Origin: Symbiodinium natans
Taxonomy: Eukaryota > Sar > Dinophyceae > Suessiales > Symbiodiniaceae
DNA: 64,000 nt
Assembly: GCA_905221605.1 (NCBI GenBank)
Contig: CAJNDS010000036.1
Span: 411,001-475,000, forward strand
Direction of reading: 5' to 3'
Below, piece after piece: positions 13,301 through 25,500 of this stretch (position 1 is the first letter of the stretch; each line of letters begins with the position of its first letter). The notes under the pieces were generated by a model. The model was given only the letters and a program-made list of their open reading frames with translations. It was not told where the DNA came from and made no database searches. A program made the translations under genes and the position numbers.

Positions 13301-15761
13301 CGTAAGACGGCAAAAACCCGAAACCCCAAAGGGCAAAGCTCTAAACTCTGAACCCTGAACCCTAAACCCTTCAAGCTTAAGGGAATTCAGCCCCCCGCCC
13401 GAACACTCCACCTTTCGGAGCCCCCCAAAACCCTGAACCCCAAGGAAGAGAGGGAAGTTGAAGGCCCGGGGTTTAGGGTTTTGAGGGTTTGGGGTTTTGT
13501 GTTTGGGGTTTGAGGTTTAGGGTTTAGGGTTTAGGGTTCAGGGTTCAGGGTTCAGGGTTCAGGGTTCAGGGTTCAGGGTTCAGGGTTTAGGGTTTAGGGT
13601 GTCTCAATGAGTGGGCGCGCTGGTGCTGAAAGCACCCAGGCGCGCGCCCCGAGTTGCATAAGCCCACCCCCGCTGGCGCTCCACCCTCGCCTTAACCTTT
13701 ACGGGTTTAGGGTTCTTTTGAACTCTGATCGTGCTTTTGCTATTTTTCTCTTGTCTATTGGTTGGGTTTAGAAGCTCGGCATCGATGCCGATCAACTACC
13801 CTGAAGCTCGCAGCCCCTAGGCATTGCAAGGGAGATGTCTATCAGTCGAGGGCTGCTGGGAGAGCCAAAAGTCAGAGGTTTGGGCTTGGGGTTGGCTGCC
13901 GCCTTCGCCCTCTGTGATGCTGCGTGTTGGGCGGGGGTTGGAAAACTTGCTTGGAAGGGCGTGAAATCAGAAGTTTGCCTCATTCGAGGCTGCCGCCTTT
14001 GCGCCCTGAAGTCAAAGGGGTGGGATGGGCGGTTGCTGCTGCCTTCGCTTTCGCTGATGCTGCAGCTGGACCTTGTTGGAGTCGTGGTGGCCTTGTGAAT
14101 CATTCTAAAAGTGAAAAACCCAAAGGTTTGGGCTTGGGGCTGGCTGCCGCCTTCGCCCTTGGTGATGCTGCGTCTTGTTGGGGATCTGGATCCCTAGCTT
14201 GAAAGGGCCAGGCACCTCAGGCCAAGGCTTGTTTTTCAGGCAGGGTAAGCAGATCCAGTCCCAGGCAGGGGGCCACAACCTCCCAGCTAAAACTTCAAAA
14301 CCGAAGGTTTGGGCTTGGGGCTGGCTGCCGCCTTCGCCCTTGCATGCTGCGTCCTGGCTGGGGATCTGGATCCCTTGCAAAAATCCTCAGACCAAAGCCA
14401 AGGCCAGAGTCAGGCCAGGCAAGGCTCCCAGGCAGCTCCCAGGCAGAGGCCCCCTAGGCAGGGGCCCAGCCAGGGGCCTCCAGGCAGGGCCTCCCAGGCA
14501 GGGGCCTCCTGGGGCTTCCTAGGCAGGGGCCTCCCAGGCAGGGGCCTCCCAGGCACCCCTCCCCTGCAGGGGCCTCCCAGGCAGGGGCCTCCCAGGCAGG
14601 GGGGCCTCCCAGGCAGGGGGGCCTCCCAGAGGCAGGGGCCTCCCAGGCAGGGGCCTCCCAGGCAGGCAGGGGCCTCCCGGCAAGAGGTTGCGATGTTTTA
14701 CCCGAAGGTTTGGGGTATCTTATTCTAGGGCGACCTGACGGGTTTCTCGCCAGCGACCTGCCGGGTCCACCGCGCAGCCCGCAGCTGCCTGCGGGACTGG
14801 AGCTCCGTCGCCCGCCGGAGGGCTTCTGGCTCCGGAGCTACCTCGCCTGCCGGCTTCGGTGCGTTCGCCCTGCTCGACGGCCCCGGGCTCACTCAGTTTA
14901 GGGTTTAGGGGCTTCGGGTTTCAGCGTAGCTGCAAGGCGCTGGGATTTCGGATCCCGGCTAGACAGGGGCTGGGCTCTTGTCTGAAGGACCTGAACCCGA
15001 ACTCTTCACTCGATTTTCTCGACACTAAACTCCCCAACCGGTGGCTACACTTGAAGGAGGTTTTTTAGGGTTCAAGCTTTAGGAAACCAGGGACCATCAG
15101 GGTTTACGGTTTACTTGAAGGTTCACTCAGTTCACTCGTAGATGCAAGTATTTCTGTAAGTATCTTGAAGTGAGTTCAACAGCAAAGCCTGTCATTATTA
15201 CTTGTGCCTAGACCCTAAACACTAAACCTTAAACCTTAAAGGACACTGTGCACGAACCCTTGAGTTTATTCGAGGCTAAACCCAATTGGAGAGTTTCAGG
15301 AACTTGGGGCTTAGGGTTTGGATAGGAGTTAGGGGTTTTAGGGTCCAGGAATTCGAGGTTTCGGGCCCAGGGGACGTGAGGTTGAGGGGCTACCCTAAAG
15401 CCTAAACCCTGCATCCTAGACCCTAAACCCTAAAACCGAACCCCTAAAGCCAAAACCCAAAAAAACAGAACAACCCACACCCAAAACCTAAAGCTCAAAA
15501 CCCAAAAGCACTAAACCCTAAACCCTAAACCCTAAACCCTAAACCCTAAACCCTAAACCCTAAACTCTAAACCCTAAACCCTAAACCCTAAACCCTAAAC
15601 CCTAAACCCTAACCCTAAACCCTAAACCCCAAACCCACAAGTACTAAACCCTCAACCCTAGACCCTAGTTAAGGTTCAGGTTCGGAAGAACAAACGGCTC
15701 CTGCATGCGCGGAGGCGAGGAGGGGAGAGGGAAGCCCAAGTGGAAGAGCAGCTTGGCGTTC
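7358..15761 (-). CDS. Putative unrecognised multi-exon gene
   Basis: A chain of small open segments with AG|G acceptors and agreeing phase: 15701-15761 (ends phase 1), 14758-14846 (EVAPEPEALRRATELQ), 13604-13696 (VKARVERQRG; either terminal with TGA or spliced at AGG|GTG), 13177-13227 (ELLRGEERLKRARRRYE), 12876-12916 (AFCAQTLERGGAG), 11839-11902 (MAMALQGHAQDVRCEASS), 11429-11500 (VGAIAAALPQ) and perhaps a last exon 7358-7405. Most lie between CCCTAAA and TTTAGGG. No family is recognised, so the support is phase, splice grammar and composition only. It may be two genes, the first ending at 13604. An exon near 16029-16072 could extend it upstream. Confidence 0.4.
7500..9540 (-). pseudogene. Non-telomeric block with broken coding-like frames
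   Basis: Two kb almost free of telomeric repeat. The minus strand shows coding-like pieces in changing frames: KTLVAEIDTREYSVHICDT and LIASLGRRKEIVKVNVE at 9200-9400, then after one shift SARIREIMKRDVVMKK, and after another LLTRVDERRLKQVANASEE ending in a stop near 9005. Farther on, YLVDQWPLPAGVTISQRTW lies at about 8100-8200. Single-base shifts between otherwise sensible pieces suggest a decayed gene or transposon. No family recognised. Confidence 0.35.
10280..10374. mobile_element. Hairpin element family A, copy 5
   Basis: TTATACTTGCAGTCCTTAAT and the complement CAGGGCTGTCAGTACAAAGG, ending GAACATCCCAA. Confidence 0.65.
11570..11672. mobile_element. Hairpin element family B, copy 1
   Basis: Ends TTGGAGGTTCATGGGTGG and AACTACCCATGAACCTTCAA. 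Terminal arms of about 18 bp, interior with TTATAACCCTA motifs. A TTTAGGG tract abuts its left end. Confidence 0.7.
12199..12428 (+). repeat. G-rich tract
   Basis: About 230 bp of nearly pure G with single A or C. Pro-rich and Gly-rich frames on both strands here are artefacts; length is probably unreliable in assembly. Confidence 0.9.
12629..12743. mobile_element. Hairpin element family B, copy 2
   Basis: Ends CTTGGAGGCTCATGGGTAG and GAGCCATGAACCTCCAAG. Interior diverged. Confidence 0.7.
13604..13696 (-). CDS. Putative terminal or internal exon, VKARVERQRGWAYATRG
   Basis: Thirty codons and TGA from acceptor AAAG|G. Arg-rich and not recognised. The acceptor is followed within 10 nt by TTTAGGG. 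An internal GT after AGG would join in phase to the exon at 13177-13227, so the stop may not be used. Confidence 0.4.
   Translation of the reverse strand, partial: VKARVERQRGWAYATRGARLGAFSTSAPTH
13866..14400. repeat. Degenerate tandem repeat, 3-4 units
   Basis: GGTTTGGGCTTGGGGTTGGC followed by TGCCGCCTTCGCCCT and a GATGCTGCGT box begins near 13877, 14127 and 14306, with a more diverged unit near 13990. Later units also share GGGGATCTGGATCCCT. Confidence 0.8.
14400..14690. repeat. Minisatellite GGGGCCTCCCAGGCA
   Basis: About 15-bp units with length variants repeated some 18 times. Frames through it are artefacts. Confidence 0.9.
14758..14846 (-). CDS. Putative exon, EVAPEPEALRRATELQ
   Basis: Eighty-nine nt, two bases then 29 codons rich in Arg, Glu and Gln, ending CAG|GTC (GT donor). 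Acceptor GGCAG|G. Phase matches both neighbours in the putative gene. Low complexity leaves room for chance. Confidence 0.4.
15507..15650 (-). repeat. Interstitial telomeric tract (CCCTAAA)n
   Basis: About 20 units with single-base variants, left of the putative exon at 15701-15761. Confidence 0.95.
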
Positions 15762-16334
15762 CTTTAGGGTTTAGGGTTTTGGGTTTAGGGATTAGGGTTT
15801 AGGGTTTAGAGGTTTTTTGCTTCGTAATCCTGGAAAAATTCAAGGTAAACACCACAAACACTGAACCCTGTACCTTAGGGTCGGGAGCCTTCCGGGATTC
15901 TACCGCTTTTCAGGGGATTCTCCCGCTTCTCAGAAAACCCTAAACCCCAACCAAACCCTAAACCCTAAAACCCAAGTTGGAAGCCTCAAAGTCTCTGACA
16001 GGATACTTCGTGGGCTGTTGTACCAAGGTTCGGCGACTGAGGATCTTGGCCGACGCTCCAGCCGCGGATCCTGGGATTTCTTTCGTGAACTTAGGAAAGA
16101 AAGAGTTTTGGGTTTAGGTTTAGGGTTTTGGGACCCCAGCTTTCTAGGAACAACTAAGGAATGCCTCCTTGGAATAATTGGAGCTTACCAGCGAGCGCAA
16201 GCCACCACAGACTGGGGCCAAAGCCCGAAACCCTAGAAATCTATATAAATCACAACCCTTGTCCCAGACACCTTCCAGCTCCCCCGATTCCTAACAGACC
16301 TGGAGGCCCCTCCAGCCCCTAAATCCTAAACTTC

Positions 16335-16440
16335 CTACCCCTAAACCCTAAACCCTAAACCCTAAACCCTGAACCCTAAACCCTAAACCCTAAACCCTAA
16401 ACCCTAAACCCTAAACCCTACACCCCCTAACCCAAACCCT
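16335..16440 (-). repeat. Interstitial telomeric tract (CCCTAAA)n
   Basis: Lies about 50 bp beyond the stop of the dioxygenase-like gene, that is, in its 3' untranslated or downstream region. Confidence 0.95.
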
Positions 16441-16490
16441 ACATGGCCTCCTAAAACAGCAAAAAATGGAGAAAAGGCCACCACAGGCGG

Positions 16491-16547
16491 TCAAGGGCTC
16501 TTCGAGAAGTAGACCAGGGTGTACCGCCGGCCCTTGAAAGGAAGAAC
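16491..16547 (-). CDS. Dioxygenase-like gene terminal exon
   Basis: Nineteen codons, VLPFKGRRYTLVYFSKSP and TGA. It supplies the GxRYxLVYF end of the jelly roll with the predicted 2-oxoglutarate-binding Arg. Acceptor CCCAG|G lies 13 nt inside a TTTAGGG tract. Confidence 0.88.
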   Translation of the reverse strand, partial: VLPFKGRRYTLVYFSKSP

Positions 16548-19500
16548 CTGGGCCCGTGCGGGGTTTAGGGTTTAGGGTTTAGGGTCTAGGGGTCAGGGGT
16601 TAGGGGCTAGGGTTTAGGGTTTAGGGCTTTCGGGTTTAGGGTGACTCTTACTAGAAGGGGAGAACCTGAGCCGTGGGGGGCCCAGAGTTACGCTTTCTTT
16701 CTTATTGGTATGGTTGCCAGACCCAGGAGGGTACCCTACCCTTTTTGGTTTTAAGAGGATTATAAGGGAACCCCAACCCTTAAAAAAAGGAAATAACGGC
16801 CTACTCCCGGTCCTAGGTTGTCATTATGCGTGTTGTTGCTGCTTTGTGTTTTCCTTAACTTGAGGATGTCTAGGGTGTGTTTGCCAGGGACTGATTAGGT
16901 TTTTGTTGCTGCGCCGGTTTGCGTAGAGAGTTTTCCGGGTTTAGGTGCTATGCTTTTGCGTGGTGTTGTGGTGAATTAAGGGCTTCTTGGTTGTTTGTAG
17001 AGGTTTGTTTGGCATTGTCGCCGGCAGGGTGTTCAGCTAGGGAGCGACGCTTCGGGTCCCACTCAGCTGCGAAGACGAACAAAGTTTATTTGGCAATCTT
17101 TACGTCCATGCTGAGTGGTGTTTTGACCGGTACCAACAAGTCGCACAAACCCAAAACTTCCTAAACCCTGAACCCTAAACTTCCTAAACCTGCTAAGCCC
17201 TAAGGTCATTTTGGGGTTTAGGCTCTTGTTAAGGTTCTTCGTGGTGAACGGATCACTGAGTTTGAGGGTTTTGGGATTGAGGGCTTAGGAGCCTAGGGTT
17301 TTAGGGTTTAGGGCTTGCAGGTTTAGGAGCTTAGGGTTTTGGGGTTTAGGACCTTGGGGTTTTCGGGCTTAAGGCGTTTAAAGGAGTGAAGGGGGTCTAG
17401 GGGCTAAGGGCGCGGGGGCCAAGGCTTTAGAAATGAAGGCCACACCTAGAAGGGACCCTTAATCTTACTCCTGTAACCCCTATACATATATATATATATA
17501 TACACCTTTTAGAGTCCCTATATACCACCTAAGTATCCCCCAAATAACCCCAAATAACCCTAAGGTCCCTTGCAAGGGTCCATCCTTGGGAGGGTTAGGG
17601 TTTGAGGTTATAAGGCTTAGGGTTCTAGGGCTTCAGGTAAAACCCTAAACCCTAAACCACTTGTGGCCCGCCTTGTGCGGGAGGTTGCCGTCAAAGCCCA
17701 GCCAGCGCCCTGGGTACGAAGTTGGGTGAACGGGTTCCTAAACTCCAGTATGCTAGAAATTCGGTTTAGGGTTTAGGGTTTAGGGTTTAGGGTTTAGGGT
17801 TTAGGGCTTAGGGCTTAGGGTTTAGGTCATCCAAGAATGCGGTTTAAAAAAGTGATCCTGCCGTAGCCCTACAACCGAAGGGCAAGGCCAACAAAAGGTG
17901 CCACTGGGGTCTGCTGACTTCACCCGAAGGTACTGGGATGGCGTCCTTTTCGTACCGGCTTTTGTAGGCAAGAACATTTTCAAGCTTAGGGCTCAGAGTG
18001 CAGAGTTCAAGGGTTTCGGGTTGAAGAAATATGGGTTTTAGGGTTTTGAATTCAGGATTCCGAGCTTCGAGTTGGGATGTTCCCCTTCATACTAGCAGTC
18101 CTTCATGGGAATTTTATTGGGGTACTATAATCCCGATTAAGGACTGTTAGTATAAGGGGGGGACAATCATCCTAAACCCTAAACCCTAAACCCTAAACCC
18201 TAAACCCTACAAGCTTAGAGTCTGGAGCGCTACGTGAGAGGCAAGCAGACAAGACTTGCGGCCCAAGCGGCCTCGGATATCTGCGACACGCCCACGTTGG
18301 CCATGACTGGCCTTGCTTGTTATCTCCCTGAAACCCTATAAAAACCCCATAAAAAACAGTATATAAACCCCTTTACAAACCCTGTATAGACTTTATAAAC
18401 CCAGAAAAGGCCTATTCAGGGTTTGGGGTGAAGGGTTGAAGGGTCTAAACTCCTAGCCCCTCAACCCCACCCCTATGGCTTGCCCGGAGGTAGAAGCTCC
18501 AGACCCCAAAATCCGCGGAAGCCCCGGAGCCCCAAACGAAGACCTGGACCCCAAAGGCTAGAATAATGCCCGAGTTTAGGGCCCCGGAAAGTTTAGGGTT
18601 TAGGGTCTCCTTTTGCCCGCTATCGCTGGACACCACCTCCTTCCCAAAGGGTCCGTGACATTATATACGTGTAAATCTACTAGGCTGAGTAAGCAAGGGA
18701 TGAAAAGGGCGCCTTTTTCGTTAAAAGGGAATGAGGGCCTACTACGGGTCCTAGTATAGTATATCCTTGCACATTACAAGGGCTCATAAACAGTAGCTTT
18801 TAATTAGGGTCGAATGAAAAACTATATGGGCGAATGGACCCTTCGGGCTTCTTGGCTTTCGGGTTTAGGGTTTGCCTGGCCCAACGTACAAACACACCAC
18901 CCACCGTCTCATGCTCCCATTCGCTGACCCAACGCTGCCTGAACCTGAGCCCAAACCCTTAATACCAAAAACTCTAGATACCTTATATACTCTGAAAGCC
19001 CTAAAACCGAACACCCTAAAACCTTAAACCCCTAACCCCCAATAAATGCCTTAAGCCGGTACGCACGAAATTCTAAAGACCCTAAACACTCTTTAAGAAC
19101 CCTCAAAAGTCATAAACTTTAAACCTGGGGATGTTCCCCCTTATGCTAGCATTCCTTAATCTGGATTATAGTACCCCCAAACCCCAAACCCTAAACCCTA
19201 AACCCTAAACCCTAAACCCTAAACCCTAAACCCTAAACCCTAAACACCACGGCCCGAGGGGCATCGTCCACCCACAGCTGCCCGCCCACGTAGCTTCCCA
19301 GGCCGATGATGCGAGAGTCCCCAGCGTCCTCTTAGCTGTGGACTGAGGGTTTAGGGTTTAGGGTTTAGGGGTTTAGGGGTTTAGTGTTTAGGGTTTAGGG
19401 TTGAGGGGTTTAGGGGTTTAGGGGTTTAGGGGTTTAGGGGTTTGGGGGTTTGGGGGTTTGGGGGTTTGGGGGTTTGGGGGTTTGGGGGTTTGGGGGTTTT

Positions 19501-22500
19501 GCGTGCAGGAGTGCCGGGTTCAGGGGGGTGTACGGGTTTTAAGGAAAAGCTGTCAATACAACTCACAGTCTGCGGGACTTCGATAGTTGAAAGAGCACAA
19601 CATAGAACAATTTCTAAAGCAAAACTTCCAGACCAAGCGTTGGTACTCAGAACCCAAAACCCTGACTCCTAAACCCTAAACCCTACATGGTTTCTTGGGG
19701 CCCTAAGCCCAAAATTCCTGAACCCTAAACCCCAACACACCCACTACCAGCACAGAACACCCCATCGCTGAACTCCGAAGCTTCAGGGAGATCAACACCC
19801 CTCAACTACGGAGTGAACCTGCGACTTTTTGGAGTAGGGTTTAGGGTTCAGGGTTTAAGGTTTAGGGTTTCGGGTTTCGGGTTTCGGGTTTAGGGAACTA
19901 CCTTCTATGGGTTTGTCCGTCCCCTGTTTGGTGTTCCTAAAGTGAGGGCTATGGTAGTTTGAGGTACACTGCTTGGAGGCTCATGGTACTTCACAATCCA
20001 ATACATTCCAATTATAACTGTGCTTATAAACCACTTATAACTACATTAGGGCACTTAAGCGGCTTACAAGTGGGTTATAAGAGAGGGTCCTCTATTTTCG
20101 GAAACGCCCACACAATGTAGGCCAACTGGCAGACAAGGGTGCTTCTTGCGGCTACTATCAAGGGACTAAAGGGGGGAGGGGCCCTTGTAAGGGACCTAAG
20201 GGGTTGTTTAGGGTAAACCTAAACCCGACAAACTACACCCTGGACCTCAAACCCTAAACCCTAAACCCCAAACCCTCAATCTCAAACCCTCCTTCTTGTC
20301 GACGTGCAGCTCTGCAGCGTAGTCCTTGTTCACCTGGCTCCAGAGCCCGCTCATCCTAAAGGACTACAGGGTTTAGGGTTTCGGGTCTAGGGTCTAGGGT
20401 TCAGGGTTTAGGGTTTAGGGTTACAAAAGCTTCCTCTGTTCTGTGTAAGGTTTGGGGTTGAGGGTTTAGGGCTTAGGGTTTTAGGCTTTATGGTTTCAGA
20501 GTTTGCGGGTTTCCACGTAACTTAGAGAGAAAGGGTTTTAGGGTCTAGGGTCTCTTACCTGACCCTCACAAAGGGGAACAAGGGTATTGCCGGGCGTCCT
20601 CGCATTAAACTTGTGTGCCTTTTGCTTCATACGAAGCTCACACAGGGGGGATGGATACAAAATACCTAGCTAGTTCCCTCATCGGGCTGAAGCTCCAGGG
20701 GGTAAAGGGTTAGCTGTTGCAGGGATGGGGTCTCCGAAGCCCAACCCTAAAGCCTAAAGCCCAAACCCTGAACCCTAAACCCTAAACCCTAGACCCTAAA
20801 CCCTAAACCCTAAGCCCCAGACTCAAAAACCTGAAAGCCCGCCTGGATCGAAGTGAAGCGGAAGGAAGGCAGCTCCTTCTTTGCGCGAGCCCTTTGAAGG
20901 GGTTTAGGGTTTAGGGTTTAGGGCCTTTAGGGTTTAGGGTTTAGGGCCTTTAGGGTTTAGGTTTAGCGTTTATAGGGTTTAGGGTTTAAAGTTTAGGTTT
21001 AGGGTTTAGGTTATCTGAAAGTCACTGAAACTTACACCTTTAAGGTTCAGCCAGTAGCTGCAACTCTTTTAGCCGACAGCTCAGTTGTAAAAACATTTTG
21101 GTTCGCAGCTAAACCGTACAGCGGTTCCAAGGGCTTGTGGGGCTGAGGGAATTCAGGTTTGGGATTTGAGGGTGAGATGCTGGACCCTTCATTTCAACTG
21201 TGAACAACCAGGTTCAGGGGTCTAGGGCTGTAAACCCTAAACAGGGCAGGACTTCAGACTTGGGACCCTAAACCCTATAAACCCTAAACCGCATCAGTCC
21301 TAAAACCCTCAGTGACGTTGAGAAGGGAACCTACCACCAGGAGGGATCCTGGAAGACGCTTAGGGTTTGGGGTTTAGGGTTCAGGGTGCGGATATTGAGG
21401 TGGCTTCCGAGCGTCGAAAGGTTTAGGGTTTGGGGCTTGGGGTTTGGGGTTTGGGGTTTACGGTTTGGGGTTTCGGGTTTGGGGCTCAGGGTTTGGGTTT
21501 CAGAGTCCTTAACCCTATAAACCCCAAACCCCAAACCCTAGATCAGCCTTAAACCCAAAAGCTCCAAGCTCCAAGCTCTCTAACCCCAAACCTGAAGGTC
21601 TACCCCTCAAGCCCCCACCCCACTCCTGGCGCGCCAATTCGCACAGCAGTCGACAGAGGTTCGGCCTCTTGGGCGCGAAGTTTGGGGTTCAACCTTTAAG
21701 GGTTGCAGGTTTTGCGGCTTAGATTTAGGATTTAGATTGGGATGTTCCCCCTTATACAAACCGTCCTTGATTGATGGGGATTAATACCCCCTATTATAAT
21801 CCCGATTTTTTGTTGTGGGTTTCAATGTTGGCTGTCCTGCGGCCTGGACGATGGCTTTTGGCCGGTGCAGCGATACTAGCTTAATTTTCCTTCCCAGGGT
21901 GTTGCACCAAAGACAGGCGGATTCTCATAGCAGCACTCATTGCGAAAGAGCCGCAAAGACAGAAACAGCAAGTGTCACATTTACACTAGGTTCCAGGCAT
22001 GACTCGATCCTAAACACTAAACACGAGTATTAATGTATTGATATAAATGAACAATTTACAGCTTTTGAGAATATATATATATATATATAGACACACACAC
22101 ACATCTCAAAATACACAGATGTACCGCCGCACCTAAGTCGTACACCAGAAACTCGAAACAGTAACTCCCTGCCACCAAAACTTGAGCACCACTGAGCTTC
22201 CTGGGAACAGTAAAGCACTGATCGATGAACCCTGAACTCCAAACCTACAGACCTATGGTGGCCGTGAGCGCGCTTGGGAATTTCAGGGTTTAGAAACAAT
22301 GCCCAAGAAGAAAAAACCACTGCACGCTTTTAAACCCTGAGATTTGAAGTTTCGAAAAAGGTTTTAGGGTTTAGGGCTAAGGGCTTGGGGTTTAGAATCC
22401 CTAAACCTCCAAGACCCTCTCCTCATACAAGTGTCAAATTCATCCCTCAAAAACCCCAACCCCGAACCCCGACATCCTCCAAACTCCAAGTCCCTACACC

Positions 22501-25500
22501 CTAAACCTTCAACCCTGAACCCTAAGCCCTTTTGGGCTTTGGGTTTTGGGTTTTGGGCCCTCTCAGAGCTTGGAGACACAAAGGTTCTCCCAAGCCTCCA
22601 CACGTCCTAACCTGCTATTTGCCCTAGACCCTAAACGCCCTAAGCCCCAAACCCAAAACCCCAAACCCCAAACCCCAAACCCCAAACCCCAAACCCCAAA
22701 CCCTAAACCCTAAACCCTAAACCCTAGCCCTAAACCCTAAACCCCTCTGGGCCTTGTTCGCGTCTGCCGCGACGGGACAGGGCCTTTGAAGTAGCACTCG
22801 GTCATGCCCAAGCACCTCTGGTGCTGCTTGGCGGGGGGTTCTGAATCCTAAAGGGTTCAGGGTTTAGGGTTTAGGGTTTAGGGTTATAGGGTTTAGGGTT
22901 TCAGGTTTACGGCTTCAATTTTAGGGTTAGGGGTGCGGGATGTAGGGATCCTAGACCCGCAGCCCTAGGCCCTAACCTCCAAGCCCCCATACTTGAAGCA
23001 TTCTACACCCCTCAACCTTAAGCGCTAGATCCAAATCAAGTCCCCAAACCCGTAACCGTAACGTCCCTCAAAAGCCCGAAAGTCCCTGGGCCCTACGATG
23101 CTATATGCCACAACGTACACTCCTCAAACAAGTTCACGCGCTGTACGGTAGGGCACTTTGAACCATCATCGGCGGTTTGCGGCACCCGAATCCTAAACAA
23201 AGAGAACCTTAAACCCAAACCCCGCCCTAGGCGCCTAAACCCTAATCATATCCCAAAACCCCCTTAACCCGCACCTTCTTGTCCGTACCCCAGTAACCTA
23301 GCACCCTTTGCTGCTTGAGTGGCTTAATTTAACAGGGAACCCTAAGCCGCAGAAAACCTGGGGGCTAAGGGCCCAATCTGTGGAACCAAGCCCTTCCCAG
23401 AAGGTCATGCGCACACACCGGCTCAGGCCGAGAAAAACTGCCGTCTCAATCACATCGATGCATCCGAGGCAATGATCTCAATTGGTAGAACAAGACGCAT
23501 TGACCAGGCCTCCCGATGTCACAGACTCAAACCTTGGGGTGCCCGTGGCAGGAGCCAACTGGCACTTTGGCCCATGCGCCCAGCAGGTTGAGAATTGCAT
23601 CTGCGAGCAGGAGCGCCGTCCATGATCTCAGGTGACACAGCCCTTCCGGCCTTTCCAAGCTCTCGAGCGCCCGGTGGGCGAGGCAGCACCGCTCTGCAGT
23701 AGCAGCACCGGCTGGTGCTGGCCTGAACTTGTGCAAACTGAGCCCTAAAGACCTAAAAACCCTAGAAGCCCTGCCCTAAACCCTTAAAGCCCTCAGACCT
23801 AAACCCCCAAACCCTAAAGCCATCCCAACTTATAGTTACCCTAAACCCTAAACCCTAAACCCCAAACCCCAAACCCGAAACCCTAAATCCTAAACCCTAA
23901 ACCCTAAACCCTAGCCCTAAACCCTAAACGACCCTCAGCCTCCTTGCCCCAAGGCGCATCCCCAGGATCTCGGCCTGGGCCCCCTCCCGGCGCACGTTCT
24001 TCCGGGAGCTGGGGGGGAAGGAGATGCTCTCCAGGGCCTGCAGTTTAGGGTTTAGGGCTAGGGTTTAGGGTTTAGGGTTTAGGGTTTAGGGCTTAGGGTT
24101 TAGGGTTTGGGGTTTGGGGTTTAGGGTTTAGGGTTTAGGGTTTAGGGTTTAGGGTTTAGGGTTTAGGGTTTAGGGTTTAGGGTTTAGGGTTTAGGGTTTA
24201 GGCCTTAGGGTTTAGGGCTTAGGGCTTAGGGTTTGGGGTTTAGGGTTTGGGGTTTGGGGTTTTAAGGTTTTTGGGTCCGCCGACCCTGGCGGCGTGTTGG
24301 ATGGGAAAAGGAGGTGAAAACGGGGGGGGGGCGGGGGGGTCGGTGCACAATTTTTTCCTGGAGGACCGTAGCACCCGCACAGCGTAAACAGGCGGTTCAG
24401 GACAGGGGGGTAGGGGCGCCCTCAGCAAAATCAGTGTTTTCGGCACCCCAACCCCCCACACCCCCCCCCCACCCCACACACCCCCCCCCCCCACCGCCCC
24501 CCACCCCCCCCCCCCCCCACCCCCCCCCACCCCCCCCCACCCCCCCTCCCCCCCCCCCCCCCTCCCCCCCCCCCCCCTACCCCCTACCCCACAAAACTCT
24601 GCCGAGCAGGCTGGGACCATGCGAGCGGGCGTACACCTCTCAACTATGCTCCAGCGGGGTCGGCGGCTTGAGCCGGAGGCTCTTAAATTTTAGGGCCGCT
24701 AGCTTCGACCCTAAACCGAAACGGGGTTGCTGCTCGGTAGCTCAATATTAAGTCACCGTAATAAAGATATTTTTACTACATGTTCATAAAATGCTGCGCT
24801 ACCCTAAACCCTAAACCCTGAACTCTAAACCCATCTGACCCCCCAAGATGCCTCCCGGAGGGAGGGAGTATAGTGTGCAAGGGTTTAAGGCTCCAAGGGT
24901 CTAAGGTCTTCAGGGCTTAAGTTGGAGGCTGAATACCCTAGTCCAAGAAAGGTTAACCTTCTATACATCGTAGGATTCTTTAGAACCAAAAAGGCTACAG
25001 GTTGCCTACCCAGTCCATAAGTTAAGATTTGTCGTGTGTAAGGCATATGACATATGAAGTAGGGCTTATATTCTTTGTAACCCCAAAAGGACACCCGACG
25101 TAGACACTCACCATTTTTTTAAAAAGGTACCCGAAATACACTCACCAAAAACAATAATTTAAACCCTGTTTCATATGGCTCGAGGCTCAGGGTTTGGGTC
25201 CCAAGGGTGTAGGGCCCAGCTTCGAATCAGCCCTGCTCTGAGGGGGGGGGAGGGGGTGCGGGGGGCAGTAACACCCGCCGGAAGCAACTAAAAACCCCGA
25301 AGGGTTCGAGGAACCCTACACCCTCTATACGTACTTCTCCAATAACCAAGCGGAACAAAGGTCAAACTTTCTTATTCCCGTTCTTTTTCAGGAAACCCAT
25401 AAAAAAAGTTTAAAGTTCAGCTATTGGCTAAGTAAGTATAAACCCTAAAACCCCTTTCTGGGAACCCTAAACCCGAAACCCGTAAACCCTACACCCTAAA

